A stretch of DNA of 41,038 bases, taken from positions 1 to 41,038 of the forward strand of contig JAFGTG010000047.1 of the NCBI GenBank assembly GCA_016934255.1, read 5' to 3'. Source of the stretch: Sedimentisphaerales bacterium (GTDB lineage Bacteria > Planctomycetota > Phycisphaerae > Sedimentisphaerales > Anaerobacaceae). The notes below the pieces were generated by a model. The model did no database searches. It saw only the letters and a list, made by a program, of their open reading frames with translations, and had not been told where the DNA came from. The position numbers and the translations under genes were made by a program. This document shows positions 32,739 through 41,038 of this stretch, one piece after another; the stretch's first letter is position 1; every line of letters begins with the position of its first letter.

Positions 32739-34988
32739 ATGGAACAGCTAACGCAACAACTTAAGTCCGGAGAAATCGTGACGCAGGAGCTTCCCTGGCC
32801 GCAGGTGGGACCGGGGAAAATCCTGGTCAGAAACCATTATTCGCTGATCAGTCCGGGAACGGAAGGATCAACCGTCAAGGCGGCTCGCAAGAATCTGATC
32901 GGCAAAGCTATGGCCCGGCCTCAGCAGGTCAAACAAGTCGTCGAAGCGCTGAAGAGTTATGGTCCCGTTCAGACATATCGCGCCGTTATGAAGAAGCTGG
33001 ATGCCTATTCGCCCTTGGGATACAGTTGCGCGGGTGAAGTGATCGAGGTGGGGGCTTCTGTCGCGGGATTTCGAAAAGGAGATAAAGTGGCTTGCGCCGG
33101 AATCGGATACGCCAATCATGCGGAGATCGTCTGCGTACCCCGGAACCTTTGCGTTAAGCTGGCGCCGGACGCCAATCTCTTGCGGGCATGTTACAACACG
33201 CTGGGGGCGATTGCCCTTCAGGGGATTCGTCAGGCGGATTTACGTCTGGGGGAAAGCTGCGCCGTGATCGGCCTGGGATTGCTCGGGCAGTTGACATGCC
33301 TGATGTTACGGGCAAGTGGCGTTAAAGTAATTGGCATTGATGTTGACGAAAAAACCGTCCAAATCGCCGAAGAACATTGCTGCGATAAGGCGTGGATTCG
33401 ACAAGCGCCTGAAGTGAAACTTCAAATAGAACAAGAAAATTGCGGTTTAGGTGTGGATGCCGTGATTATTACAGCGGGAACCGACAGCCTGGACCCGATC
33501 AACTTTGCCGGCGAGATCGTTCGCAAGAAAGGACGGGTCGTTGTTGTGGGGGCCGTGCCGACAGGTTTTGAAAGGAATCCTCATTGGTATCGGAAGGAAC
33601 TTGAACTCAAGATGTCATGCTCCTATGGGCCGGGGCGATATGATCGAGGCTACGAGGAAGCCGGTTCTGATTATCCCTTTGCGTACGTGCGCTGGACGGA
33701 GAACCGCAATATGCAGGCGTTCCAGGAACTGGTTTACTCGGAGCGCATTCACCTCGATTATCTGAGCACACATGTGTTTCGGTTGGAAGATGCGCCAAAA
33801 GCTTACAACATGATCGTTAATCGCTCCGAACCATTTTTGGGAGTGGTCTTGAAATATGATGTGTCCGGGACGCTCGTGCAGAGAAAAATAACAGTCAAAA
33901 ATTCTCGTCCGTGTGGAAAAGTCAATATCGCTTTTATCGGTGCAGGCAGCTATGCCCAAGGTAATCTTTTGCCTTATTTGCCCGGAAATGACAAAGATAT
34001 CGTCTGCAAGGCCGTACTGACCGATTCGGGAACAACCTCGAAACGAGTGGCGGAGCGTTTTGGCTTTGAATTCTGCACGTCAAACCTTTCAGACATCTTG
34101 GATAACGATGAGATCAATACGGTCTTCATTGCCACTCGCCATAATACCCATTCGGAATTCGTGAAGACGTGTTTAGCGGCCGGCAAGCATTGCTTCGTTG
34201 AAAAACCACTCTGCCTTCGCCCTGACGAATTAGAAGAGATTCAACAAGAATATCATCGCCAGTCGAACAAACACCTGCTCGTTGGTTTCAATCGTCGCTT
34301 TTCGCCACATGCAATTGAATTAAAGAGACGTTTGGGCTCTCGGCCCAGCTCGATGATGTATCGGATTAATGCCGGTTCCATTGCGAAAGATAGCTGGATT
34401 CAGGACAAGGAAACCGGCGGAGGGCGTATCGTTGGAGAAGTCTGTCACTTTATCGATCTGCTTATGTGGCTGTCCGACTCGTTGATTATCTCGGTGCATG
34501 CCGTTTCTCTTCCCGATCCCGATGGATTCAATGATACCGTCTCAATTAACCTGGCGTTTGAGAATGGTTCGATCGGGACCATATGTTACTTCGCCAATGG
34601 AGCACGCAACGTGCCGAAGGAGTATTTGGAGGTGTATTCGTCAGGTCTGACAGGTATGATTCATGATTTCCGGGGGCATCAGGTCTTTCACGACGGTAAA
34701 TCTCAACGTAGAAAAACGGGCCATCAGGATAAAGGCCAATCGCATATGATCAGCCGATTCCTCGACAGGTTAAAAGCGGGAGGGAAGCCAATCATAAGTC
34801 CCAGTGAGAGTTTTTTGGTGATGAAGGCATGTTTCGCAGTGGAAGAATCGATAAGAACTCAAAACGTCGTATCTTTGTATTCGGACGGTTCACCTGACCC
34901 TATATCCGAATCCGATCGATCCGAAGAATCACAAATAACGCCGAAGATTAGGTTCTCAAATGCAAGAAGTACTCTCAATACCCTGTGA
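32739..34988 (+). CDS. Two-domain oxidoreductase: Zn-alcohol-dehydrogenase-like fused to Gfo/Idh/MocA
   Basis: The 749-residue protein has an N-terminal medium-chain dehydrogenase half (about 1-375) and a C-terminal Gfo/Idh/MocA half (about 388-720). The first half shows 'YSLISPGTEGSTV', 'YSCAGEVIEVG' and a Rossmann 'CAVIGLGLLGQLTCLM'. The second half shows 'VNIAFIGAGSYAQGNLLPYL', then EKPL at about 488-491 and 'GGGRIVGEVCHFIDLLMWL'. Such fusions occur in O-antigen and capsule loci, often next to heparinase- or toroid-type proteins. They probably oxidise and rearrange a sugar, but the reaction is not established. The gene overlaps the next by 29 bases. Confidence 0.88.
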   Translation: MEQLTQQLKSGEIVTQELPWPQVGPGKILVRNHYSLISPGTEGSTVKAARKNLIGKAMARPQQVKQVVEALKSYGPVQTYRAVMKKLDAYSPLGYSCAGEVIEVGASVAGFRKGDKVACAGIGYANHAEIVCVPRNLCVKLAPDANLLRACYNTLGAIALQGIRQADLRLGESCAVIGLGLLGQLTCLMLRASGVKVIGIDVDEKTVQIAEEHCCDKAWIRQAPEVKLQIEQENCGLGVDAVIITAGTDSLDPINFAGEIVRKKGRVVVVGAVPTGFERNPHWYRKELELKMSCSYGPGRYDRGYEEAGSDYPFAYVRWTENRNMQAFQELVYSERIHLDYLSTHVFRLEDAPKAYNMIVNRSEPFLGVVLKYDVSGTLVQRKITVKNSRPCGKVNIAFIGAGSYAQGNLLPYLPGNDKDIVCKAVLTDSGTTSKRVAERFGFEFCTSNLSDILDNDEINTVFIATRHNTHSEFVKTCLAAGKHCFVEKPLCLRPDELEEIQQEYHRQSNKHLLVGFNRRFSPHAIELKRRLGSRPSSMMYRINAGSIAKDSWIQDKETGGGRIVGEVCHFIDLLMWLSDSLIISVHAVSLPDPDGFNDTVSINLAFENGSIGTICYFANGARNVPKEYLEVYSSGLTGMIHDFRGHQVFHDGKSQRRKTGHQDKGQSHMISRFLDRLKAGGKPIISPSESFLVMKACFAVEESIRTQNVVSLYSDGSPDPISESDRSEESQITPKIRFSNARSTLNTL

Positions 34989-36186
34989 GGGTGTGGATTT
35001 CGGAATCGTTGAAGGTTATCTATATAAACTCCGCGCCTATATCGAGACATCTGATTATGCCGGTTACGATCCCTATGATGCGCTCAACAGCCCTTTCATT
35101 CGGATGGTCAGTTCACGAAGTAAATGGCTAAAAATCGCTTGCACGCAGTTTCTGCGAAGGAGCCCTCTCAACCTAAGGGCGATCCTGGCAACTCAGAAGG
35201 GACATAATCCCAAGGCCATTGGACTTTTTCTCTGGGGCTACACGAGACTGTACGCATTGTGGGGCAAACCGGAGTATCGTCCGACAATCGAGTACCTGCT
35301 CGATCTTCTTGAAAAGACGCGAAGTGAAGGCTGGTCGGGAAATTGCTGGGGGTACAACTTCGACTGGCAAAACAGGACGATGTGGACGCCCAAATACACA
35401 CCGACGATTGTGAACTCGGCATTCATCGGACACGCGCTTCTTGATACCTACTTCCTTGCTGGCGTGGATCGGGCGCTCGATATGGCGATAGGGATCAGGG
35501 ACTTCATTTGTAATGATTTAAGTCGCTACGAGGAACAGGACAGACTTTGCTTTAGTTACACTCCACGAGATGATAATTACGTACATAACGCCAATCTTCT
35601 TGGGGCGTCACTGTTGATCAGGCTCTGCCCAATGTGCGAAGACCGTACGTTGGAGAAGCTGGCGCTGGCGAGCTTGAGATACGCTCTTCGCTATCAACGC
35701 GCAGACGGCGCCTGGTACTATGGACAAATGAACCTCATGCGCTATGTGGATTCTTTCCACACGGGCTTCAATCTTCAGGCACTTCTCTATTTCATCCGCG
35801 AGGGGTACGACGCGCTTTGTCAGGCACCTTACGATCGGGGACTTCGGTACTATGTGGAGAACTTCTTTTTGTCCGATGGAACAGCCAAATACTATGACCA
35901 TAAGATCTTCCCGGTAGATATTCACAGTCTTTGTCAGGCGGTCGTGCTCCTCTCGGATCCCCTCGCAGTCGAGCAGTCTGAATTATTGGAACGCGTTCTC
36001 ACATGGATGCTGAAATATATGTGGAGCCCGAGGGGATACTTCTATTATCGCAAAGGGCGTTTCCACACAAATAAGATTTGCTATATGCGATGGTCACAGG
36101 CATGGGCCTTTCACGCCCTGACGTCCTACTTGCATAACAAGACACTTGAAGGTGTCGCATCACCGGCACAGGAGGCCTGCTCATGA
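34960..36186 (+). CDS. Alpha/alpha-barrel protein of polysaccharide loci (function unknown)
   Basis: The 408-residue cytoplasmic protein has no signal peptide. Its opening 'GYDPYDALNSPF' (about 31-42) and the later 'CWGYNFDWQNR', 'IVNSAFIGHALLDTYF', 'VHNANLLGASLL' and 'SFHTGFNLQALLYF' form the repeated helical hairpins of an alpha/alpha toroid. I recall close relatives in many O-antigen clusters, sometimes labelled delta-aminolevulinic acid dehydratase. That label is not supported here: none of the metal or Schiff-base motifs of that enzyme are visible. Toroids of this type include lyases, epimerases and glucuronyl hydrolases. Overlap with the upstream oxidoreductase gene (29 bases) and a four-base ATGA overlap with the next suggest they act together. 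Confidence 0.7.
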   Translation: MQEVLSIPCEGVDFGIVEGYLYKLRAYIETSDYAGYDPYDALNSPFIRMVSSRSKWLKIACTQFLRRSPLNLRAILATQKGHNPKAIGLFLWGYTRLYALWGKPEYRPTIEYLLDLLEKTRSEGWSGNCWGYNFDWQNRTMWTPKYTPTIVNSAFIGHALLDTYFLAGVDRALDMAIGIRDFICNDLSRYEEQDRLCFSYTPRDDNYVHNANLLGASLLIRLCPMCEDRTLEKLALASLRYALRYQRADGAWYYGQMNLMRYVDSFHTGFNLQALLYFIREGYDALCQAPYDRGLRYYVENFFLSDGTAKYYDHKIFPVDIHSLCQAVVLLSDPLAVEQSELLERVLTWMLKYMWSPRGYFYYRKGRFHTNKICYMRWSQAWAFHALTSYLHNKTLEGVASPAQEACS

Positions 36187-37265
36187 ATATCTGGATCGAC
36201 CTGGGAAATTCCCCCCACGTTAATTTTTTCGCAGGGATGATTAAAGACCTTCAGAAACAGCACCGGGTGCTCCTCACGACCCGGCCGTTTGCGAACACGA
36301 TCGATTTGCTCGATCTGCACGGATTCGAATACCATCTCGTCGGGCGGCATTACGGCGCGAATAAGGTGAAGAAGCTGCTCGGCTTCTCGCTTCGCGTCTG
36401 GCAGCTCTATCGATTCCTACGGAAACGCGATATCGACGTGGCTATTTCACACAGTTGCTTTAATTCGCCCGTCGTCGCCCGGCTTCTCGGCGTCAGGAGC
36501 ATTTACCTCAATGACAACGAGCACGCCGAAGGGAATCGAATCGCTTTTCCGTGGGCCACGACGATTATGGTGCCCGAATTCCTGTCCCTCGATAAAGTGA
36601 GACACCAATGGGGTTCGCCCAACAAGGTCGTCCGATACCCCGGCGTCAAAGAAGGGATCTACCTCTGGAGGCTTCGAAATGTTTCCGGGGACAACTCATA
36701 TAACCGCCGATCCGGTCCGGCGGAAATCTTCATTCGGCCGGAACCGTGGGCCGCTCAATACTATCGGGGCGCCATAAATTTCCTGGACGATCTGATCATC
36801 CGTCTCAAGGACAAGTATAAGATCGTCCTTTTACCCCGGGGAGAGCATCAGGCGAGTCACTACCGGCAGGAAAAATTCGCAGGGATTGTCATTCCTGATG
36901 AGGCGTTAAGCTTAGAAAATATCCTGAAAAGGTGCATACTCTTTATCGGCGCGGGGGGAACGATGACACGAGAGGCGGCCGTCTTAGGCATACCGACCAT
37001 TTCGGTGTACCAGGATGAATTGCTTGATGTCGATAAATATCTCATCGCACAGGGTCGAATGGTTCATCAAAAAGAAATCTCTGCTGAATTTGTAGAAGAT
37101 TTTCTAAAGCAAACCAACACTGGATCACCATGTATGGATCTTTTGAAGAAAGGCGAGGCGGCTTACGAACTTATTGTGCAGACCTTATTGAATCAATGTA
37201 AGGTCAGCATTGAGAACCTCCCCAACTCCTCACCGTGCTTGTCATATGATAGAACGTCTTTCTGA
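36183..37265 (+). CDS. DUF354 family GT-B-fold protein
   Basis: The 360-residue protein starts with MNIWIDLGNSPHVNFF, the signature of DUF354. Also present are 'LDLHGFEYHLVGRHYG', 'CFNSPVVARLLGVRSIYLNDNEHAEGN' and the late 'GAGGTMTREAAVLGIPTISVYQDE' (about 257-280), which resembles the UDP-binding loop of UDP-GlcNAc 2-epimerases and MurG-like transferases. It is thought to have the GT-B fold and could be a glycosyltransferase or epimerase; no activity is proven. It shares an ATGA overlap with the upstream toroid gene. A true WecB-type epimerase follows, so this one more likely has another role. Confidence 0.82.
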   Translation: MNIWIDLGNSPHVNFFAGMIKDLQKQHRVLLTTRPFANTIDLLDLHGFEYHLVGRHYGANKVKKLLGFSLRVWQLYRFLRKRDIDVAISHSCFNSPVVARLLGVRSIYLNDNEHAEGNRIAFPWATTIMVPEFLSLDKVRHQWGSPNKVVRYPGVKEGIYLWRLRNVSGDNSYNRRSGPAEIFIRPEPWAAQYYRGAINFLDDLIIRLKDKYKIVLLPRGEHQASHYRQEKFAGIVIPDEALSLENILKRCILFIGAGGTMTREAAVLGIPTISVYQDELLDVDKYLIAQGRMVHQKEISAEFVEDFLKQTNTGSPCMDLLKKGEAAYELIVQTLLNQCKVSIENLPNSSPCLSYDRTSF

Positions 37266-37339
37266 TAGTCTTAAAGTTTCAAAACAGATTCCGATCACGA
37301 CATGTAAATTTCCACCCCTGTACATCATTGGAGATAACT

Positions 37340-38485
37340 ATGCGAATTATTAATGTTGTCGGGGCGCGTCCGAATTTTATGAAAATCGCGCCGTTAATGG
37401 AAGAATATGAACGGCATCCTGAAATCGAACCGTTATTGGTGCATACGGGCCAGCATTACGATGAAAAAATGAGCACCCTTTTCTTCAAACAGTTGGGCAT
37501 TCGAGAGCCCGACGTAAATCTTGAGGTGGGGAGTGCTTCCCACGCTGTTCAAACCGCAGACATTATGACAGCCTTCGAGCCGGTTCTTTTGGATTATCAC
37601 CCCGATGCCGTGCTGGTGGTCGGGGATGTGAACAGCACCATTGCCTGCGGATTGGTGGCGGCGAAACTCCACGTGAAGGTGATTCACGTGGAAGCGGGAC
37701 TTCGCAGTTTCGACCGATCTATGCCCGAAGAGATTAACCGGGTCCTGACGGATTCGATCAGCGACTTACTGTTCTGCACCGAGCAGAGCGGCGTGGAAAA
37801 TCTTATGGCGGAAGGGATAGATCAGGACAAGATCTACCTGGTGGGCCATGTGATGATAGACACGCTTAAAAGAAACATGACAATAGCACGCCAATCAACG
37901 ATTCTCAACGAACTGCGTGCTCGGAGGTGTATCGATGGGCACGGCTATTCCGTGCTCACCTTGCATCGGCCGGCCAATGTGGACGACCCTTTGGTGTTTT
38001 CAAGAATATTAGATGCCCTGGAAGTCATTCAAAACGATCTGCCGATCATTTTCCCAATCCATCCCCGGACATTGAAAAATATAACCTCTTTGAACCTTCG
38101 GAACCGCATAGATCGCCTTGCCAGACTGCATCTTATTGATCCGATCGGTTATCTCGATTTTCTCAAGCTACAATCGTCCGCCAGGGTTGTCTTCACGGAT
38201 TCCGGGGGGATTCAGGAAGAGACAACCGTGCTTAAAGTTCCCTGTATTACGCTTCGTGAGAATACCGAGCGGCCGGTGACGGTCGAGATGGGCACCAATC
38301 AGATCGTGGGAACGGATACCCAAAAGATCGTTCACGCATTCAAGAGGATCATGGAGGGTAACTTTCGTGAGTCCCGAATCCCTCCATTGTGGGATGGGAA
38401 GGCGGCGGAAAGGATCGTCGATGTGATCGAGGAGAAGATCGTCGATCCGAAGATGAGACGGTATGAAGTCGTTGAGGCACTCTAA
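37340..38485 (+). CDS. wecB: UDP-N-acetylglucosamine 2-epimerase
   Basis: The protein has 381 residues from ATG 37340, which has GGAG six bases upstream; a TTG at 37328 in the same frame is less likely. It begins with IINVVGARPNFMKIAPLM and contains 'LLVHTGQHYD', 'VVGDVNSTIACGLVA', 'HVEAGLRSFDRSMPEEINR' and 'FTDSGGIQEET', all hallmarks of WecB/MnaA enzymes. It interconverts UDP-GlcNAc and UDP-ManNAc in the cytoplasm. Together with the WecA-like initiator this suggests HexNAc-based repeat units. A dehydrogenase that would make UDP-ManNAcA (WecC type) is not in the window. Confidence 0.95.
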   Translation: MRIINVVGARPNFMKIAPLMEEYERHPEIEPLLVHTGQHYDEKMSTLFFKQLGIREPDVNLEVGSASHAVQTADIMTAFEPVLLDYHPDAVLVVGDVNSTIACGLVAAKLHVKVIHVEAGLRSFDRSMPEEINRVLTDSISDLLFCTEQSGVENLMAEGIDQDKIYLVGHVMIDTLKRNMTIARQSTILNELRARRCIDGHGYSVLTLHRPANVDDPLVFSRILDALEVIQNDLPIIFPIHPRTLKNITSLNLRNRIDRLARLHLIDPIGYLDFLKLQSSARVVFTDSGGIQEETTVLKVPCITLRENTERPVTVEMGTNQIVGTDTQKIVHAFKRIMEGNFRESRIPPLWDGKAAERIVDVIEEKIVDPKMRRYEVVEAL

Positions 38486-38508
38486 TAAAACTAAGGTCTT
38501 ATGGATTT

Positions 38509-38580
38509 GTCATTCTGAGCATAGCGAAGAATCTCAGTCTTTACGCTTGAATAGAGACCCTTCGCTACGCTCAGGGTGAC
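38509..38580. repeat. MITE-like palindromic element, GTCATTCTGAGC type
   Basis: The 72-base element lies between the epimerase and the Gfo/Idh gene. Its arms at 38509-38535 and 38554-38580 are 27-base imperfect inverted repeats: GTCATTCTGAGCATAGCGAA and onward, mirrored by a tail ending in CAGGGTGAC. The type is widespread between genes in unrelated bacteria. It differs in sequence from the element at 23841-23904. Transcribed, it would form a long hairpin. Confidence 0.85.
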
Positions 38581-38676
38581 AAGGGAGAGGTTTTGTTAGA
38601 GTGCCTAAGATAAGTTGAGAAGCGATTCATTGTGAAACCGGGATTTCATTAGATTTTTTTTCGAGAGGAAATGATT

Positions 38677-39744
38677 ATGCTGAAAGGTGGGGTTGTCGGC
38701 TTTGGCCGGATGGGATTGGTCCATTTCTCGATATTGAATACGCACCCGGATGTCGATTTGATTGCCGTGTGTGATTCATCGAGCTTTGTTCTCAAGAACG
38801 CAGCCGAGCATATGGGCGTTGAGACATTTAAGAATTTCGAGAGAATGTTTCAAACCATGGACCTCGATTTCGTTGTCGTGGCGACGCCGACATCGATGCA
38901 CGCTGATGTGACCGAATGTGCCATTAGTCATAATACTCATGTTTTCGTTGAAAAACCTTTGACGCTCAATCCCGAGCAAAGCAGACGTCTCCTTGAGCTC
39001 GTGCAAGGCAAGCAACTCGTGCATCAAGTCGGGTACGCGATGCGTTTTCACGACATTTTCATGAAAGCAAAATCGCTGATCGATATTGGAGCGATTGGCC
39101 GGATCGTGACTTTCACGGTGGAGATGAACGGGCCGGTCGTTCTTCATGAGGCTCGGAAAAGCTGGCGATCCAATAAAACGGAAGGAGGAGGCTGCCTCTA
39201 CGATTTTGCCTCCCATAGCGTTGACCTGGTGAATTACCTCGTCGGGCCGCCGGACGAAGTGGTTGGGACGGTGTTCAATCGTATCCATTCCAACGGTGTG
39301 GAGGATGCGATCAGTTCGACCTTCATCTATGGAAACGGCACACGGGGCAACCTGCTGGCGAATTGGAGCGATCCATCCTATCGTAAGCCGTCGTGCCGTT
39401 TTGAGGCAATGGGAACGAAGGGTAAGATTATTGCCGATTTCTATACGTACAAGGTCTTCTTCCGGGAGGCCCCGGAGATTGACGGATATACCCAAGGGTG
39501 GAACGAAGGCTACCTGGCGGATACGGCCGAGCCGGTCCGTTTCTACGTTCGCGGTTTTCAATTCACACGTCAACTGGACGTTTTTATCGATTGCATCCTT
39601 GAGCAAAGGGCTTGCGAAACATGTTCATTCGAAGAGGCTCTTTGTACGGACATGATCATGCATCGCATCCGAACGGATGGCGAGATAAGGAGAACTCATG
39701 ATAGACAGAATTATCTTAGGCGACAACCAGTTCTTCGGCATTAA
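38677..39744 (+). CDS. Gfo/Idh/MocA family sugar oxidoreductase
   Basis: The protein has 355 residues from ATG 38677, with GAGAGGA at 38663-38669 well placed; ATG 38671 is too close to the site. It has the Rossmann motif GVVGFGRMGLVH (about 4-15), 'VEKPLTLNP' with the catalytic-type Lys, and 'GGGCLYDFASHSVDLVNYL' (about 171-189), the G-x-x-x-D-x-x-x-H motif. Family members oxidise or reduce sugar rings with NAD(P). In polysaccharide loci they often act on 3-keto or 2-keto sugar nucleotides. Its 3' end overlaps the next gene by 47 bases, and the last 15 residues are basic and may be dispensable. Confidence 0.88.
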   Translation: MLKGGVVGFGRMGLVHFSILNTHPDVDLIAVCDSSSFVLKNAAEHMGVETFKNFERMFQTMDLDFVVVATPTSMHADVTECAISHNTHVFVEKPLTLNPEQSRRLLELVQGKQLVHQVGYAMRFHDIFMKAKSLIDIGAIGRIVTFTVEMNGPVVLHEARKSWRSNKTEGGGCLYDFASHSVDLVNYLVGPPDEVVGTVFNRIHSNGVEDAISSTFIYGNGTRGNLLANWSDPSYRKPSCRFEAMGTKGKIIADFYTYKVFFREAPEIDGYTQGWNEGYLADTAEPVRFYVRGFQFTRQLDVFIDCILEQRACETCSFEEALCTDMIMHRIRTDGEIRRTHDRQNYLRRQPVLRH

Positions 39745-40609
39745 TCATATGTCGGAGGAGAAGGGCCGGTCTCTGGCCATCCGTTTTAAGGATATAAAGG
39801 CGATTATCCGTGTCGTCGATATCGCCTATGAGTGCGGCGTACGCGCCTTCATGTTCAATACTCACGACCGCGTCGAGAAGATATGCGATCATTTTCGTGC
39901 CCATCCCGGCCAGTATGCCGATCTGCACTTATACCCCTCAATGCCCTATGCACATAAATACGCCAACGCCGTGCATGAGAAAGGCCTGATCGGTGCATTG
40001 AACGCGTTTGTTCTCTCCGGGCGGAGCGTCAGGCAGGTAGCCAACACCGTCATTCGCGGGGGGATGAGTGTCATCAATAAGGACATGATCGACGTCATGA
40101 AACTACTTGTGGATGCTGAAATGAGGATCTTCAGGGGCTTAAATGTTCCCGCGATTTTTCTCCAGAACATCGTCACAGATCTCCTCCTCGGATTCGGCGC
40201 AAGGGAGGTATTCGTCGAATTTGTCAATCATATCAGGAAAATCTACGGCGCCGAACCGGCTTTCAACACGATGAACATGCCGGCGCTGGTCGATTTTCTG
40301 CTCGCCTCCGGAATCGAGAATCCGATTGTCTGCTCATCCATCAACAAGACGGGTTTTCTTATGACGCCAAGCCGGGACGAATACGAAAGAACACTGGCCC
40401 GGAAACCGTTCAGACCTATGGCGATGTCGATATTGGCATCGGGGGCGATCTCTCCGAGCGAAGCGGTCGAGTATGTCTGTCGCCTTCCCAAGATCGAATC
40501 GATTGTTTTCGGGGCGTCATCCAAAGCGCATATTGCTCAAACGGTCGAGATGATTCAATCGCACTGGAACATAAAAACACCTATGGCGTATTCCACCTCT
40601 CTATCCTGA
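39698..40609 (+). CDS. Aldo/keto-reductase-like TIM-barrel protein
   Basis: The 303-residue protein starts with DRIILGDNQFFGINH and ends with 'ESIVFGASSKAHIAQTVEMI', which resembles the closing NADPH-binding segment of aldo/keto reductases ('VVGASSxEHxxE'). The alternation of strands and helices fits an eight-stranded barrel. I do not see the usual Asp-Tyr-Lys-His catalytic set: 'VRAFMFNTHDRVEK' lies where D-x-A-x-x-Y would be expected. The start at 39698 has a strong AAGGAG (39687-39692) inside the previous gene, so the 47-base overlap is probably real. It might be a sugar reductase, dehydratase or non-catalytic relative. Confidence 0.6.
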   Translation: MIDRIILGDNQFFGINHMSEEKGRSLAIRFKDIKAIIRVVDIAYECGVRAFMFNTHDRVEKICDHFRAHPGQYADLHLYPSMPYAHKYANAVHEKGLIGALNAFVLSGRSVRQVANTVIRGGMSVINKDMIDVMKLLVDAEMRIFRGLNVPAIFLQNIVTDLLLGFGAREVFVEFVNHIRKIYGAEPAFNTMNMPALVDFLLASGIENPIVCSSINKTGFLMTPSRDEYERTLARKPFRPMAMSILASGAISPSEAVEYVCRLPKIESIVFGASSKAHIAQTVEMIQSHWNIKTPMAYSTSLS

Positions 40610-40651
40610 TGTTTTAAGTAACCAATTCTCATTTTTTTAAGGAGTAAATTT

Positions 40652-41038
40652 ATGAATCGAATAGGACTCATTCTCATCATTAACGCAACCTGTCAGGCGA
40701 TGTTACCCGTTATCGGGAATTTGGATGCCTACTCGGAAATAACGCTCCACGACAAGCTTTGCGCGGAATCCTTTATCATGCCCGAGGATGGAACCATTCA
40801 AACCATTTCGATCTATCATGAGGGGGGACGCGGTGAAATGCTGCTGGGTGTCTATCTGGGGGACGGAGCCCCGGATTTGCTTCTGAGCATGACCTCCCCC
40901 ACACAAGTCAGTGCCTATGCGGGATGGCAAACCGCGGCTTTAACGAAGCCGATGTGGATTCCCGGAGGCACACTCATCTGGCTCGCATGGATTTTTGAAG
41001 ACAATCCCGGGATTCGATACCAAAGTCTATCGGGGGGA
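40652..41038 (+). CDS. Secreted protein of beta-sandwich type, cut by window end
   Basis: The frame is open from ATG 40652 (AAGGAG upstream) to the last base, so 129 residues are visible and the 3' end is missing. A short hydrophobic N-terminus (about 3-20) looks like a signal peptide. The following segments 'GTIQTISIYHEGGRGEMLLGVYLGDG', 'GWQTAALTKPMWIPGG' and 'WLAWIFEDNPGIRYQ' match a repeat-like module I recall from extracellular proteins. In those, 'SISIYH.GG.G.M.LGVY' and 'WLAWVF..NPGIRY' flank a short hypervariable loop. It may be a cell-surface or matrix protein of the locus. Function unknown. Confidence 0.6.
   Translation, partial: MNRIGLILIINATCQAMLPVIGNLDAYSEITLHDKLCAESFIMPEDGTIQTISIYHEGGRGEMLLGVYLGDGAPDLLLSMTSPTQVSAYAGWQTAALTKPMWIPGGTLIWLAWIFEDNPGIRYQSLSGG

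Noticed and set aside
34960-36186. Delta-aminolevulinic acid dehydratase as the product name
   Set aside because: The protein shows helical-hairpin repeats of an alpha/alpha barrel and none of the active-site Lys or metal motifs of that enzyme.
38776-39606. 276-codon minus-strand open frame opposite the Gfo/Idh gene
   Set aside because: It mirrors a well-supported dehydrogenase, has no domain of its own and no ribosome site.
7986-41038. Exosortase/PEP-CTERM system
   Set aside because: FemAB-like, deacetylase and export genes resemble such loci, but no exosortase gene, PrsK/PrsR regulator or PEP-CTERM tail is visible.

Overview
The window is 41 kb, and every gene I can support lies on the + strand. 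Base composition is near 50% G+C, most genes have AG-rich Shine-Dalgarno sites, and many genes are adjacent or overlap by a few bases. The type IV pilus set, periplasmic/outer-membrane polysaccharide export proteins and a lipoprotein signal point to a diderm bacterium. The gene styles (PilM/N/O plus paired pseudopilins, an O-antigen ligase fused to TPRs, secreted alpha/alpha-toroid proteins, arrays of GAAAATCG-type intergenic repeats) remind me of Planctomycetota or a related deep-branching phylum. That placement is inference only; no rRNA or other phylogenetic marker is present.

Layout. (1) 1-405: 3' part of a SOUL-type haem-binding protein. (2) 718-7506: a type IV pilus/type II secretion-like operon, pilM-pilN-pilO-(pilP/gspC-like)-pilT-pilC, followed by two pseudopilins. 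(3) 6919-7650: AT-rich hairpin-forming repeats around the last pseudopilin gene, then a tRNA-Val(GAC) at 7658-7731. (4) 7986-40609 and on to the window end: a roughly 33 kb extracellular polysaccharide locus.

The polysaccharide locus begins with a secreted toroid protein and a small exported protein that looks frameshifted. It continues with the Wza-like export lipoprotein, a Wzc-like tyrosine autokinase/copolymerase, a polymerase/ligase with TPR tail, a NusG-family antiterminator and a WecA-like initiating phosphoglycosyl transferase. Then comes an unexpected acyl-CoA cassette: thiolase, HMG-CoA synthase, two hot-dog (MaoC-type) dehydratase subunits and a GNAT acyltransferase. After it come a Wzx-like flippase, a FemAB/CelD-like acyltransferase, a NodB deacetylase, a secreted glycosidase-like protein, a second polymerase/ligase, a GT4 glycosyltransferase, a PaaK-like adenylating enzyme, a two-domain oxidoreductase, an alpha/alpha-barrel protein, a DUF354 protein, UDP-GlcNAc 2-epimerase, a Gfo/Idh/MocA dehydrogenase, an aldo/keto-reductase-like TIM-barrel protein and the start of a secreted beta-type protein.

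How it fits together (inference). WecA would load a HexNAc-1-P onto polyprenyl phosphate. GT4 and perhaps the DUF354 protein extend it, Wzx flips it, a Wzy-type enzyme polymerises it, and the Wza/Wzc pair exports it. The sugar enzymes supply ManNAc-type and oxidised sugars. The thiolase/HMG-CoA synthase/dehydratase/GNAT cassette is the most novel element. It is tightly packed between the initiating transferase and the flippase, has no HMG-CoA reductase beside it, and could make a branched C6 acyl-CoA (HMG-CoA or 3-methylglutaconyl-CoA) that is transferred to the glycan.
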